This document shows positions 25,779 to 33,980 of a DNA stretch of 64,000 nt, piece after piece. The notes beneath the pieces were generated by a model. That model worked only from the letters and a program-made list of their open reading frames with translations. It did no database searches and had not been told where the DNA came from. Location: NCBI RefSeq assembly GCF_024105735.1, contig NZ_JAAAML010000003.1:434001-498000 (forward strand). The letters are read 5' to 3'. The first letter of the stretch is position 1; the number at the start of each line of letters is the position of its first letter. The stretch comes from Parahoeflea alexandrii. GTDB lineage: Bacteria; Pseudomonadota; Alphaproteobacteria; Rhizobiales; Rhizobiaceae. The translations under genes and the position numbers were made by a program.

Positions 25779-26957
25779 ATGGCATTCGGATTTCGGCTTC
25801 CCTGGACCCGCGCCGCCGCGTCACGACCGCCTGCCGCCAGGAACTGGTTGCCGGGCGCGATCGCGGCGCTGTCGGGCGACGCGGGCGCACGCTGGAGCGG
25901 GCGCTCCTATGCAGGCCTGGCGCGCGAAGGCTTCATGCGCAACCCGGTGGCGCACCGTGCGACGCGGATGATTGCCGAAGCCGCGGCCTCGGTGCCCTGG
26001 CTGGTGTTTGACGGCGGCCGCGAGCAGGAGCGCCACCCGGTCAGGGACCTGCTCATGAGGCCCGATCCGAACGGCGCGGGCGACGGTTTCTTCGAGACAC
26101 TTTACGGCCACCTGGTGCTCGCGGGCAATGCCTGGATCAACCCGGTCGGCGCCGGCGGAAGGATCGCCGGGCTGCAACTGCTCAGGCCCGACCGGATGCG
26201 GGTGATCGAGGGCGCCGACGGCTGGCCGGTGGCCTATGAGCACCAGTCCGGCGGGCGGCGGCAGCGCTTTGCCGTCAACCCCGAGGAGGGGCCGGGGCTC
26301 TTGCACCTCAAGCTGTTTCATCCGCTCGACGATCACCTCGGCTTCGCGCCGCTGGAAGCAGCGCTGATGGCGCTTGATCTGCACAATGCGGCGATGAGCT
26401 GGAACAAGGCGCTGCTCGACAATTCCGCCCGGCCCTCGGGCGCGCTGGTCTACCAGCCCAAGGACGGCGGCAACCTGACGCCGGAGCAATATGAGCGGCT
26501 GAAGGCCGAACTCGAGGACGGCTACCAGGGCGCGCGACGGGCCGGGCGGCCGATGCTGCTCGAGGGCGGGCTCGACTGGAAGGCGATGGGGCTGACCCCG
26601 CGCGACATGGATTTCGTCGAGGCAAGGAACGGGGCGGCGCGCGACATCGCGCTTGCGCTCGGCGTGCCGCCGATGCTTCTGGGCATCCCCGGCGACCTGA
26701 CCTACGCCAACTACCAGGAGGCCAACCGCGCCTTCTGCCGCCTCACCGTTTTGCCGCTGGTCGGCCGCACCGCGCAGGCGCTGACCGCCTGGCTGCAGCC
26801 GGTTCATGGCGCGGGGCTGAAGATCGATTACGACGCCGACCGCCTGCCGGGGCTTGCCGCCGAGCGCGACGGGCTCTGGGCCCGGCTCGGCGCCGCAGAT
26901 TTCCTCACCGACGAGGAAAAGCGGGAAGCCGTGGGATATCAAAATGTTGCGGGCTGA
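25779..26957 (+). CDS. GTA portal protein (g3), HK97 family
   Basis: This 392-aa portal protein forms the ring through which DNA enters the head. Family marks are NPVAHRATRMIAEAAASVPW near the N-terminus, the central NPEEGPGLLHLKLFHPLDD, and FVEARNGAARDIALALGVPP with LLGIPGDLTYANYQEANRAF. A GAAAGGG ribosome-binding site precedes the ATG, meaning that translation restarts after the antisense gene gap instead of being coupled to terminase. Confidence 0.93.
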   Translation: MAFGFRLPWTRAAASRPPAARNWLPGAIAALSGDAGARWSGRSYAGLAREGFMRNPVAHRATRMIAEAAASVPWLVFDGGREQERHPVRDLLMRPDPNGAGDGFFETLYGHLVLAGNAWINPVGAGGRIAGLQLLRPDRMRVIEGADGWPVAYEHQSGGRRQRFAVNPEEGPGLLHLKLFHPLDDHLGFAPLEAALMALDLHNAAMSWNKALLDNSARPSGALVYQPKDGGNLTPEQYERLKAELEDGYQGARRAGRPMLLEGGLDWKAMGLTPRDMDFVEARNGAARDIALALGVPPMLLGIPGDLTYANYQEANRAFCRLTVLPLVGRTAQALTAWLQPVHGAGLKIDYDADRLPGLAAERDGLWARLGAADFLTDEEKREAVGYQNVAG

Positions 26958-27030
26958 ACCGGACTCAATCCGGCAGCCAGATGAATCAGTTTGTGAACAA
27001 GAATTGACCGTCAGGGGCGGAGGTGAAGCG

Positions 27031-27351
27031 ATGCCTAATATTGATCCGGACCCCGCGATGCTGGCGGCACGGATCGCCGGCGCGGTTGCCGGAGCTCTGG
27101 TCTCGCTCGCCTACATGATGCCGCGTGGCGCACGCGAAGCGATGGCCCGTGCGGTCGCGGGCATCGTCTCCGGCCTGGTCTTCGGCGGCCCGGCGGGTGT
27201 TGCGCTGACGCAGTGGATGGGCGTGTCCGACATGCTCTCGCCCGCCGAGACACTGCTTACCGGATCGGCGGCGGCGAGCATGACCGCCTGGTGGGCGCTG
27301 GGCGCGCTCGCCCGCATCGCCGACCGGACCGGGCGCGGACCCCGAGCCTGA
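27031..27351 (+). CDS. DUF6107 family protein (GTA-associated)
   Basis: This 106-aa hydrophobic protein has at least two membrane-like segments (IAGAVAGALVSLAYMMPRG and MARAVAGIVSGLVFGGPAGVAL). It lies between portal and protease, where Rhizobiales GTA clusters often carry a DUF6107 gene. GGAGGTGA just upstream gives a very strong ribosome-binding site for ATG 27031. Its role in GTA production is unknown; a membrane or holin-like activity would fit the sequence but is not shown. Confidence 0.7.
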   Translation: MPNIDPDPAMLAARIAGAVAGALVSLAYMMPRGAREAMARAVAGIVSGLVFGGPAGVALTQWMGVSDMLSPAETLLTGSAAASMTAWWALGALARIADRTGRGPRA

Positions 27352-27397
27352 GCCGGGCCCGCATCGACCCCATTTCGACACCAACAAGGACATCATC

Positions 27398-29362
27398 ATG
27401 ACACCTGACTGGAGCGCATCCGGACGGCAGCACAAGCGCGTCGATCTGGCATTGGAGGACGTGAGCGGCGATGGCAGTTTCTCGGGCTATGCAAGCCTGT
27501 TCGGTGCGGTCGATCTCGGCCGCGACGTGATCGAGCCCGGCGCCTTCGCCGCCTCGCTGAAGCGCCGGGGAGCGGGCGACGTGCGCATGCTCTACCAGCA
27601 CGACCCGGACCAGCCGATCGGCCGCTGGCTGTCGATCCGCGAGGATGCGCGCGGCCTGCATGTCGAGGGCAAGCTGTCGCTTGGCGTGGCCCGCGCCCGC
27701 GAGGTGCACGAGCTGATGAAATCCGGCGCGCTCGACGGGCTGTCGATCGGCTTCCAGACCCTTCGCGCCCGCAACGAGGCCAAGGCCGGGGTGCGAAGGA
27801 TATTGAGCGCCGATCTCTGGGAGATCTCGGTGGTGACGTTTCCGATGCAGCCGGGCGCGCGGGTGACCGCGGTCAAGGCCGCATCCGGGCTGACCGCGCC
27901 GCCGACAGTGCGCGAACTCGAACGCCGGCTCACGCGGGATGCGGGGCTGACACGGCGCCAGGCGCGCGGGCTGATCGCCCGCGGCTTCGGCGCGCTTTCG
28001 GACAGGCAGGACGCTGGCCCGGAGGATCTCAAACGCCTGGAACGGCAGTTGCGCAGGCTAACCGCGACGCTCGGCCGTTCCACCCCTTCCACCGACAACA
28101 CCCTGTTGAAAGGACGACCAATGACCTTCCAGACCAGGGCGCCCCGCGCGCCCGAAACCAAGAGCATCGACGCCGACGTCTCCGCCGCCTTCGAGGACTT
28201 CATGTCCGCCTTCGAGCATTACAGGCAATCCAACGACGAGCGGCTGAGCGAGATCGAGCGCCGCGGCGGCGCCGATGTGATCACCGAGGAAAAGATGGCC
28301 CGCATCGACACGGCGCTCGACGAGCAGAAACGCGCGCTCGATGCGCTCGCGGTCAAGCGCGCGCGGCCCGATCTCGGACGCGGCGCGGCGCAGCCCAGCG
28401 CCGTGCGCCAGGCCTTCGACGCCTATGTCCGCCGTGGCGACGAGGCGGCGCTGCGCCAGACCGAACTCAAGGCGATGTCGGCGGGCAGCGATGCCGATGG
28501 CGGCTACCTGGTGCCCGACGAACTCGACACCGAGATCGGCCGGCGTCTCTCCGAACTCTCGCCGATCCGCTCGATCGCCACGGTGCGGCAGGTCTCCGGC
28601 GCTGTGCTGAAGAAGCCGTTTGCCCTGAACGGTATGGCCACCGGCTGGGTCGGCGAGACCGACGCGCGGCCGCAGACGAACACGCCGCAGCTCGCCGAGC
28701 TGCAGTTCCCGACCATGGAGCTCTACGCCATGCCGGCCGCCACCGCCTCGCTGATCGAGGACAGCGCGGTCGACATCGAGGGCTGGATCGCGAGCGAAGT
28801 CGAGGCGGCGTTTGCCGAGCAGGAGGGCGCGGCATTTGTCACAGGTGACGGCGTCAACAAGCCGCGCGGTTTCCTCGATTATCCGAGCGTCGCCGACGAC
28901 AGCTGGAGCTGGGGCAATCTCGGCTTCGTCGCCACCGGCGCTGCGGGCGCCTTCGGCGCGGACCCGTCCGACCGGCTGGTTGAGCTGATCTATGCGCTCA
29001 AGGCCGGACACCGGCAGAACGGGCGCTTCGTCATGAACCGCAAGACGCAGGCCCAGATCCGCAAGTTCAAGGATGCCGACGGCAACTATCTCTGGATGCC
29101 GCCAGCGGGCGCCGGCCAGGCCGCCTCGCTGATGGGCTTTCCCGTGGTCGAGGCCGAGGACATGCCGGATGTCGCGGCCAACGCGCTGGCGCTTGCCTTT
29201 GGCGATTTCCGCCGCGGCTACCTGGTGGTCGACCGGACGGGCGTGCGCATCCTGCGCGATCCCTATTCGGCCAAACCCTACGTGCTGTTCTACACCACCA
29301 AGCGCGTCGGCGGCGGGGTGCAGAATTTCGAGGCGATCAAGCTTCTGAAATTCGCCGCCTGA
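27398..29362 (+). CDS. Fused GTA prohead protease-major capsid protein (g4-g5)
   Basis: One uninterrupted 654-codon frame contains two GTA proteins. Residues 1-241 are an HK97-type prohead protease: SGYASLFGAVDLGRDVIEPGAF, a catalytic-type His in MLYQHDP, and a catalytic Ser in DGLSIGF. Residues 242-654 are the HK97-like major capsid protein: a scaffold-like helical start, then AGSDADGGYLVPDELDTEIG, and a C-terminal FGDFRRGYLVVDRTGVRI with DPYSAKPYV. These are separate genes in RcGTA. The join (STPSTDNTLLKGRP) looks like a translated former spacer. It still holds AAAGGA before an in-frame ATG at 28121. Thus free capsid and fused precursor could both be made. Confidence 0.9.
   Translation: MTPDWSASGRQHKRVDLALEDVSGDGSFSGYASLFGAVDLGRDVIEPGAFAASLKRRGAGDVRMLYQHDPDQPIGRWLSIREDARGLHVEGKLSLGVARAREVHELMKSGALDGLSIGFQTLRARNEAKAGVRRILSADLWEISVVTFPMQPGARVTAVKAASGLTAPPTVRELERRLTRDAGLTRRQARGLIARGFGALSDRQDAGPEDLKRLERQLRRLTATLGRSTPSTDNTLLKGRPMTFQTRAPRAPETKSIDADVSAAFEDFMSAFEHYRQSNDERLSEIERRGGADVITEEKMARIDTALDEQKRALDALAVKRARPDLGRGAAQPSAVRQAFDAYVRRGDEAALRQTELKAMSAGSDADGGYLVPDELDTEIGRRLSELSPIRSIATVRQVSGAVLKKPFALNGMATGWVGETDARPQTNTPQLAELQFPTMELYAMPAATASLIEDSAVDIEGWIASEVEAAFAEQEGAAFVTGDGVNKPRGFLDYPSVADDSWSWGNLGFVATGAAGAFGADPSDRLVELIYALKAGHRQNGRFVMNRKTQAQIRKFKDADGNYLWMPPAGAGQAASLMGFPVVEAEDMPDVAANALALAFGDFRRGYLVVDRTGVRILRDPYSAKPYVLFYTTKRVGGGVQNFEAIKLLKFAA
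28121..29362 (+). CDS. Internal start: free major capsid protein (g5)
   Basis: ATG 28121 within the fused frame is preceded by AAAGGACG, a good ribosome-binding site with suitable spacing. Translation from here gives a 413-aa protein starting MTFQTRAPRAPETKSIDADV, about the length expected for an unprocessed GTA capsid. It is listed separately because capsid must greatly outnumber protease in a head, and this start provides a means. Whether the fused form is also made cannot be told from sequence. Confidence 0.65.
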   Translation: MTFQTRAPRAPETKSIDADVSAAFEDFMSAFEHYRQSNDERLSEIERRGGADVITEEKMARIDTALDEQKRALDALAVKRARPDLGRGAAQPSAVRQAFDAYVRRGDEAALRQTELKAMSAGSDADGGYLVPDELDTEIGRRLSELSPIRSIATVRQVSGAVLKKPFALNGMATGWVGETDARPQTNTPQLAELQFPTMELYAMPAATASLIEDSAVDIEGWIASEVEAAFAEQEGAAFVTGDGVNKPRGFLDYPSVADDSWSWGNLGFVATGAAGAFGADPSDRLVELIYALKAGHRQNGRFVMNRKTQAQIRKFKDADGNYLWMPPAGAGQAASLMGFPVVEAEDMPDVAANALALAFGDFRRGYLVVDRTGVRILRDPYSAKPYVLFYTTKRVGGGVQNFEAIKLLKFAA

Positions 29363-29386
29363 CGGAGCCTTCGCTCCTTGCGAGCA

Positions 29387-29413
29387 ACCCCTCTCCCGGC
29401 TTCCGGGGGAGGG
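29387..29413. other. Hairpin between capsid and head-tail connector genes
   Basis: CCCTCTCCCGG and CCGGGGGAGGG pair imperfectly around a short loop in the 89-base gap after the capsid gene. No T tract follows, so it is more likely an RNA-stabilising element or weak attenuator that lowers expression after capsid than a full terminator. Confidence 0.4.
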
Positions 29414-29451
29414 ACTCGGACCCCCAACCCACGCACACCCCGGAGACTGCC

Positions 29452-30018
29452 ATGACCCTGATTTCAACCGATCCGCCGCTGGCGGAACCGGTGACGCTTG
29501 CCGAGTTGAAGGCGCATCTGCGCATCGATGCGGGCGACGAAGACACGCTGCTCGAAGGCCTGATCCGGGTCGCCCGCGCCCATCTCGAAGCGGTCACGGG
29601 CGTGGCGCTGATCACCCAGGGCTTTCGCTTGGCTCTCGATGACTGGCCGCGCGGCGAGGTGATTCATTTGCTCAAGACGCCGGTTCAAACCATTGATGCG
29701 ATTCTGGTTTACGACGCCGACGGCGTGGAACAGACCCTCGATCTGTCGGGGCTCGTGCTTGACGGCACCGCGCACCCGGCGCGGCTCATGGTGCGGCAAC
29801 GACCGCCTGCCGGCCAGCCGATCAACGGCATCGAGATCGAGTTCACCGCGGGCTTCGGTTCGGGCGCGGAGCTGCCGCCAGAACTCAAGCGCGCGGTTCT
29901 GATTCATGCCGCTTATCTCTATGAATTCCGCGGCGCGGTAACCCCGGACATGCAGCCTGCGGCGATCCCCGCGGGCTATGACCGGTTGATTGCGCCTTGG
30001 CTGTGGCGGGCTCTCTGA
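29452..30018 (+). CDS. GTA head-tail connector (g6)
   Basis: This 188-aa protein resembles the phiE125 gp8 / HK97 gp6 connector family: VTLAELKAHLRIDAGDEDTLLEGLIRVARAHLE near the N-terminus and LPPELKRAVLIHAAYLYEFR near the C-terminus. The connector ring joins portal to tail. GGAG precedes the ATG. Its stop overlaps the next start (TGATG). Confidence 0.88.
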   Translation: MTLISTDPPLAEPVTLAELKAHLRIDAGDEDTLLEGLIRVARAHLEAVTGVALITQGFRLALDDWPRGEVIHLLKTPVQTIDAILVYDADGVEQTLDLSGLVLDGTAHPARLMVRQRPPAGQPINGIEIEFTAGFGSGAELPPELKRAVLIHAAYLYEFRGAVTPDMQPAAIPAGYDRLIAPWLWRAL

Positions 30019-30353
30019 TGGGCGGGCTGTTCATCGATCCGGGCCGCTTGAGCGCCCGGCTGGATCTGGAAACGCCGGCCGATCTGTCTGACGGGCAGGG
30101 CGGCGTGACCGGGGGCTGGACGCCGGTGGCGAGCGTGTGGGCTCGGATCGAGCCGCTGCGCGCTGCGCCCCGAGAAGAGGCGAGCGCGGGCACCGCGCCC
30201 ATCACCCACCGGGTCACCTTCCGCTATCGCGACGATGTCCGCCACACCATGCGCTTCGTCCACCGCGGCCGCGAGCTATTGATCCGCGCCGTGCGCGATC
30301 CCGACGAGAGCCGCCGCTACCTGGTCTGCGATTGCGAGGAGACAAGGCCATGA
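30018..30353 (+). CDS. GTA head-tail adaptor (g7)
   Basis: This 111-aa protein of the phage head-tail joining family (SPP1 gp16-like) has the typical DPGRLSARLDLETPAD start, the WARIEPLRAAPREE segment and HRVTFRYRDDVRHTMRFV. The start overlaps the g6 stop and its own stop overlaps the g8 start, so g6-g7-g8 are translated as a coupled block. Confidence 0.87.
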   Translation: MGGLFIDPGRLSARLDLETPADLSDGQGGVTGGWTPVASVWARIEPLRAAPREEASAGTAPITHRVTFRYRDDVRHTMRFVHRGRELLIRAVRDPDESRRYLVCDCEETRP

Positions 30354-30748
30354 GCGCCAATCAACTGCAACAGGCGGTCGTCGAGCGTCTGGCCAATGAC
30401 CCGGATGTGCTCGCCATCACCGGTGCAGGCCGGATCTTCGACCGGCTGATCACCCGCGCCGAGCCGCCTTACCTGGTGCTGGGCGAGATCATCAGCACCG
30501 ACTTTTCGACCGGCGATTCCGATGCCAGCGAACACCGCTTCGAGATTGAGGCCTGGAGCAAGGACAACGGCCGCAGGGAGGCGGTCGAACTCGCCGATGC
30601 TGTCCGCGCCGCCCTGCATGACGCGGATCTGACACTCGCGGGCGCGGTGCTGGTCAATCTCCGCCACGTACGCACCACGAGCCGCCGCGCGCCCAAGACC
30701 GGGCTGCATGTGGCGCGGCTGAGGTTCCGCGCGGTGACCGAGCCGTGA
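30350..30748 (+). CDS. GTA g8, DUF3168 tail-completion protein
   Basis: This 132-aa DUF3168 protein (LQQAVVERLANDPDVLAITG at the start; FEIEAWSKDNGRREAVELADAVRAAL in the middle) corresponds to the tail terminator or completion protein of HK97-like phages. It starts at ATG 30350 in an ATGA overlap with g7. Confidence 0.87.
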   Translation: MSANQLQQAVVERLANDPDVLAITGAGRIFDRLITRAEPPYLVLGEIISTDFSTGDSDASEHRFEIEAWSKDNGRREAVELADAVRAALHDADLTLAGAVLVNLRHVRTTSRRAPKTGLHVARLRFRAVTEP

Positions 30749-30797
30749 TCCCGGTACGCGCCGGCAATTCAATCGGACAAGCAGAAAGGACACATCC

Positions 30798-31205
30798 ATG
30801 ACCGCCCAGAAAGGCAAGGACCTGCTCATCAAGATCGATGATGGCGGGAGTTACGTCACCATCGCCGGCCTGCGCGCAAGGAGGCTGGCCTTCAATGCCG
30901 AGGCCGTCGACATCACCGACGCGGAATCAGCGGGGCGCTGGCGCGAGCTTTTGGGCGGCGCCGGGATGCAGCGGGCCTCGCTGTCGGGCGGCGGGCTGTT
31001 CAAGGACCAGGCCAGCGACGGGCTGACGAGAAGCGTCTTCTTCGCAAGCGAGATCCGTGACTGGCAGGTGGTGATCCCGGATTTCGGCACCGTGACCGGG
31101 CCGTTCCAGATCACGGCGCTCGAATATGCCGGCCGGCACGATGGCGAGATGACCTTCGAGATCGCGCTCGAATCCGCCGGCGCGCTTGTCTTCGCTGCTG
31201 TGTGA
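30798..31205 (+). CDS. GTA major tail protein (g9), TP901-1 family
   Basis: This 135-aa tail tube subunit begins TAQKGKDLLIKIDDGGSYVTIAGL and has the conserved FNAEAVDITDAESAGRWRELL segment. It polymerises to form the short GTA tail tube. GAAAGGA precedes the ATG, a separate strong start as expected for a protein needed in many copies. Confidence 0.9.
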   Translation: MTAQKGKDLLIKIDDGGSYVTIAGLRARRLAFNAEAVDITDAESAGRWRELLGGAGMQRASLSGGGLFKDQASDGLTRSVFFASEIRDWQVVIPDFGTVTGPFQITALEYAGRHDGEMTFEIALESAGALVFAAV

Positions 31206-31212
31206 GGTGGCG

Positions 31213-31626
31213 ATGAGCGTTCATCCCAACCGCCGCCGCGGCGAGATCGCGGCGCAATTCGATGGCGAGATCCGGCTGCTGTGCCTGACGCTGGGCGCGC
31301 TGGCCGAACTCGAAAGCGCCTTCGGCGTCGACGATCTCGTCGGGTTGGCCGAGCGCTTCGAGGCCGGAAAGCTCTCGGCCGGCGACATCATCCGCATCGT
31401 CGGCGCGGGCCTGCGCGGTGCGGGAAACCGGCTGAGCGACGAGGACGTGGCCGAGATGTCGACCGAGGGCGGGGCTGCGGGCTTTGCCCGGATTGCAACC
31501 GAACTGCTCTGGCTGAGCTTCGGCGGCGCCGAGACCGACCGGCTTTCACAAGCAACACCCAATCGGGAGGGCCGGGCTCCGGACAGGCCCGAAAACCCTC
31601 CCGGGCCGCAGGTGGCACCGAGGTGA
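31213..31626 (+). CDS. GTA gp10 family protein
   Basis: This 137-aa protein fits the GTA_gp10 family (RRRGEIAAQFDGEIRLLCLTLGALAELESAFGV), related to phage tail-assembly chaperones. The C-terminal 30 residues are Pro/Arg-rich and probably disordered. ATG 31213 lies seven bases after the g9 stop. Confidence 0.85.
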   Translation: MSVHPNRRRGEIAAQFDGEIRLLCLTLGALAELESAFGVDDLVGLAERFEAGKLSAGDIIRIVGAGLRGAGNRLSDEDVAEMSTEGGAAGFARIATELLWLSFGGAETDRLSQATPNREGRAPDRPENPPGPQVAPR

Positions 31627-31628
31627 CG

Positions 31629-31868
31629 ATGCCGGACCGGACGTTTTTCCCCTGGGCGTCCGTGCTCCGCTTCGGCCTCGGCCACCTGCGGCTGCCACCC
31701 GATGCCTTCTGGCGACTGAGCCTTACTGAACTCAACGCGCTCGCCGGCGCAGGCGACCGGCCTGAAACGACCACCCGGAGCTCGTTGCAGGCGCTGATGG
31801 CGCTCTACCCGGACAGGCGCGGGGCGCCCGCCCAGCACAATCGAAAGGACCTTGCCGATGACCGATGA
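31629..31868 (+). CDS. GTA tail assembly chaperone (g10.1, rcc01693-like)
   Basis: This is a 79-aa protein starting MPDRTFFPWASVLRFGLGHLRLPPDAFWRLSLTELN in the position of rcc01693 between g10 and g11. The FWRLSLTEL motif is typical of phage tail assembly chaperones. GAGG is five bases before ATG 31629; GTG 31623 in the g10 stop is an alternative start. The 3' end overlaps the tape-measure gene start by 11 bases. Confidence 0.8.
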   Translation: MPDRTFFPWASVLRFGLGHLRLPPDAFWRLSLTELNALAGAGDRPETTTRSSLQALMALYPDRRGAPAQHNRKDLADDR

Positions 31869-32442
31869 GCCAAACCTCAACGTCTCAGTCGAACTCGATC
31901 TCAATGGCGCCGACAGGGCGCTCGATGAGCTGACGCGCAAGGCCGACGCCTTTGGCGGGGCGTTGTCGGGCGCGCTCAAATCCGCGACCGTCGACGGCCG
32001 CGGCCTTGACGATGTGCTCAGAACGCTCGGAACCCGCATGGTCGGCATTGCGGTGGATGCCGGAACGCGCCCGCTCAACCAGCTGATGAGCAATTCGATC
32101 GCCGGGCTGACCGGCAGCCTTGGCCGGCTGTTGCCATTTGCCCGGGGCGGCGTGCCGGGCCGGATGCACGCCTTTGCCGATGGCGGCGTGGTCGGCGGAC
32201 CGTCCTATTTTCCGATGCCGGGTGGCGATGTCGGGCTGATGGGCGAGGCGGGCGCGGAAGCGATTCTGCCGCTCGCCCGCGGGCCGGATGGACGTCTGGG
32301 CGTGGCGGCTGGTGGAGGAACCCAACCGGTGCAGGTGACCTTCAATGTAACCACGCCGGATGCGCAGAGTTTTTCCAAGTCCGAGGCCCAGGTCACCGCC
32401 ATGCTGGCCCGTGCCGTCGGCCGTGGCCGGCGCGGCCTGTAG
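31858..32442 (+). CDS. GTA tape measure protein (g11)
   Basis: This 194-aa protein has a helical start (ELDLNGADRALDELTRKADAFGGAL) and the glycine-rich C-terminal module common to phage tail tape measure proteins (FADGGVVGGPSYFPMPGG, then LMGEAGAEAILPLARG). Phage tape measures are far longer; the short form is normal for GTAs, which have short tails. GAAAGGA is seven bases before ATG 31858. Confidence 0.88.
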   Translation: MTDEPNLNVSVELDLNGADRALDELTRKADAFGGALSGALKSATVDGRGLDDVLRTLGTRMVGIAVDAGTRPLNQLMSNSIAGLTGSLGRLLPFARGGVPGRMHAFADGGVVGGPSYFPMPGGDVGLMGEAGAEAILPLARGPDGRLGVAAGGGTQPVQVTFNVTTPDAQSFSKSEAQVTAMLARAVGRGRRGL

Positions 32443-32451
32443 GAGGCAGAC

Positions 32452-33093
32452 ATGAGCAATGGTTTTCACGAGGTGCGGTTTCCGCTCCGGCTTTCGCTCG
32501 GCGCCAGCGGAGGGCCGGGACGGCGCACCGACATTGTCGCGCTGTCCAACGGCGGCGAAACCCGCAACGCCCGCTGGGCCGATGCACGGCGGCGCTATGA
32601 CGCCGGAACCGGCCTGCGCGGGCTCGATGACCTCTATCAACTCACCGCGTTCTTCGAAGCTCGGCGCGGCCAGCTTTACGGCTTTCGCTTCCGCGATCCG
32701 GTCGACCATGCCTCGGCGCCGCCGGGGCAGGCGGTCACCGCCATCGACCAGCAGATCGGGGTGGGAGACGGGGTGAAGGTCCTGTTCGAACTGACGAAGA
32801 CCTATGCCGATGCCGGCGGCGCCACCACGCGAAGGATTGAAAAGCCCGCCGAGGGCAGCGTCGTGCTGGCTGTCGGTGGCCTGGCGCTGGAACCGGGCGA
32901 ATACGCGGTCGATCACATCACCGGCCTTGTCACGATTGCGCCCGGATCGGTTCCTGCGCTCGGCGCGATCGTGACCGCGGGCTACGACTTCGACATTCCG
33001 GTGCGCTTTGACACCGACCGCATCGAGATCAGCCTCGCGGCCTTCAAGGCGGGCTCGGTGCCGAGCGTGCCGCTGGTGGAGATCAGGCCATGA
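32452..33093 (+). CDS. GTA g12, DUF2460 distal tail protein
   Basis: This 213-aa protein of family DUF2460 has typical motifs FHEVRFPLRLSLGASGGPGR, ARRRYDAGTGLRGLDDLYQL and GQLYGFRFRDPVDH. It is the distal tail subunit linking tube and baseplate in RcGTA. It overlaps the g13 start by four bases (ATGA). Confidence 0.92.
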   Translation: MSNGFHEVRFPLRLSLGASGGPGRRTDIVALSNGGETRNARWADARRRYDAGTGLRGLDDLYQLTAFFEARRGQLYGFRFRDPVDHASAPPGQAVTAIDQQIGVGDGVKVLFELTKTYADAGGATTRRIEKPAEGSVVLAVGGLALEPGEYAVDHITGLVTIAPGSVPALGAIVTAGYDFDIPVRFDTDRIEISLAAFKAGSVPSVPLVEIRP

Positions 33094-33980
33094 GGAATAT
33101 TCCCGAAGCGCTTGCAACGCATCTTGAACAGACCTCGACCACCACCTGCCATGCCTGGCGGCTGACACGGACCGATGGCCTGGTGCTGGGCTTCACTGAG
33201 CACGATCATGATCTCGAATTCGCCGGTACGGTGTTTTCCGCTGCCACCGGATTTCGCGCCAGCGAGGTGGAAAGCGGGCTGGGACTGGAAGCCGACGCCG
33301 CCACTGTGGCCGGCGCCTTTTCCGATGCGTCGATCAGCGCCGACGATCTGGCGCTCGGGCGTTATGACGGCGCCCGCGTAGAGACCTTTCTGGTCAACTG
33401 GCAGAGTCCGGGCGACCACGTGCTTCTGTCGACGCGGGAGCTGGGCGAGGTCCGCACCGCCGGACAGGCCTTCACGGTCGAATTGCGCAGCCTGGCAGCT
33501 TCGCTCGACCAGCCGCATGGGCGGCTCTACGGACGCCGCTGTGACGCCGACCTGGGCGACGCAAGCTGCGGCAAGGACATCTCCGCGGCTCCGTTCACCC
33601 TGAGCGGGACTGTCGTCGCGGTCAGCGACGAGATGACGTTGATCGTGAGCGGTCTCGACGGTCGGCCCGCGGGCTGGTTCGACCAGGGCCGTATACGTTT
33701 CGTGACCGGCCTGCTTGCCGGCCTGTCCGCCGACATTTCCAGCCATGCGATTGAGCCCGGCGGAGCGCGGTTGGGGCTGTGGTCGCCGTTGGCGCGGCTG
33801 CCCGCGCCTGGGGATCAGGTGTCGGTCACCGCGGGCTGCGACAAGTCTTTTGAGACCTGTTCAGCCAGGTTCGGCAACGGATTCAATTTCCAGGGCTTTC
33901 CCTATCTGCCCGGCAGCGACTTTGCCTATGGCTATGCCGATGCCGATACCGTCCACGACGGAAGGCCGATCGTGCCATGA
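33090..33980 (+). CDS. GTA g13, DUF2163 baseplate hub protein
   Basis: This is a 296-aa protein with an N-terminal DUF2163 domain (TTTCHAWRLTRTDGLVLGFTEHDHD) and a C-terminal phage BR0599-like domain with the motif CSARFGNGFNFQGFPYLPG. Several cysteines (RRCDADLGDASCGKD and SFETC) match the Fe-S-cluster hub reported for RcGTA g13 as I recall. It is coupled on both sides by four-base overlaps. Confidence 0.92.
   Translation: MRNIPEALATHLEQTSTTTCHAWRLTRTDGLVLGFTEHDHDLEFAGTVFSAATGFRASEVESGLGLEADAATVAGAFSDASISADDLALGRYDGARVETFLVNWQSPGDHVLLSTRELGEVRTAGQAFTVELRSLAASLDQPHGRLYGRRCDADLGDASCGKDISAAPFTLSGTVVAVSDEMTLIVSGLDGRPAGWFDQGRIRFVTGLLAGLSADISSHAIEPGGARLGLWSPLARLPAPGDQVSVTAGCDKSFETCSARFGNGFNFQGFPYLPGSDFAYGYADADTVHDGRPIVP

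Noticed and set aside
31858-32442. Truncated tape measure gene
   Set aside because: About 194 aa is short for a phage but normal for GTA g11, which fits short GTA tails.
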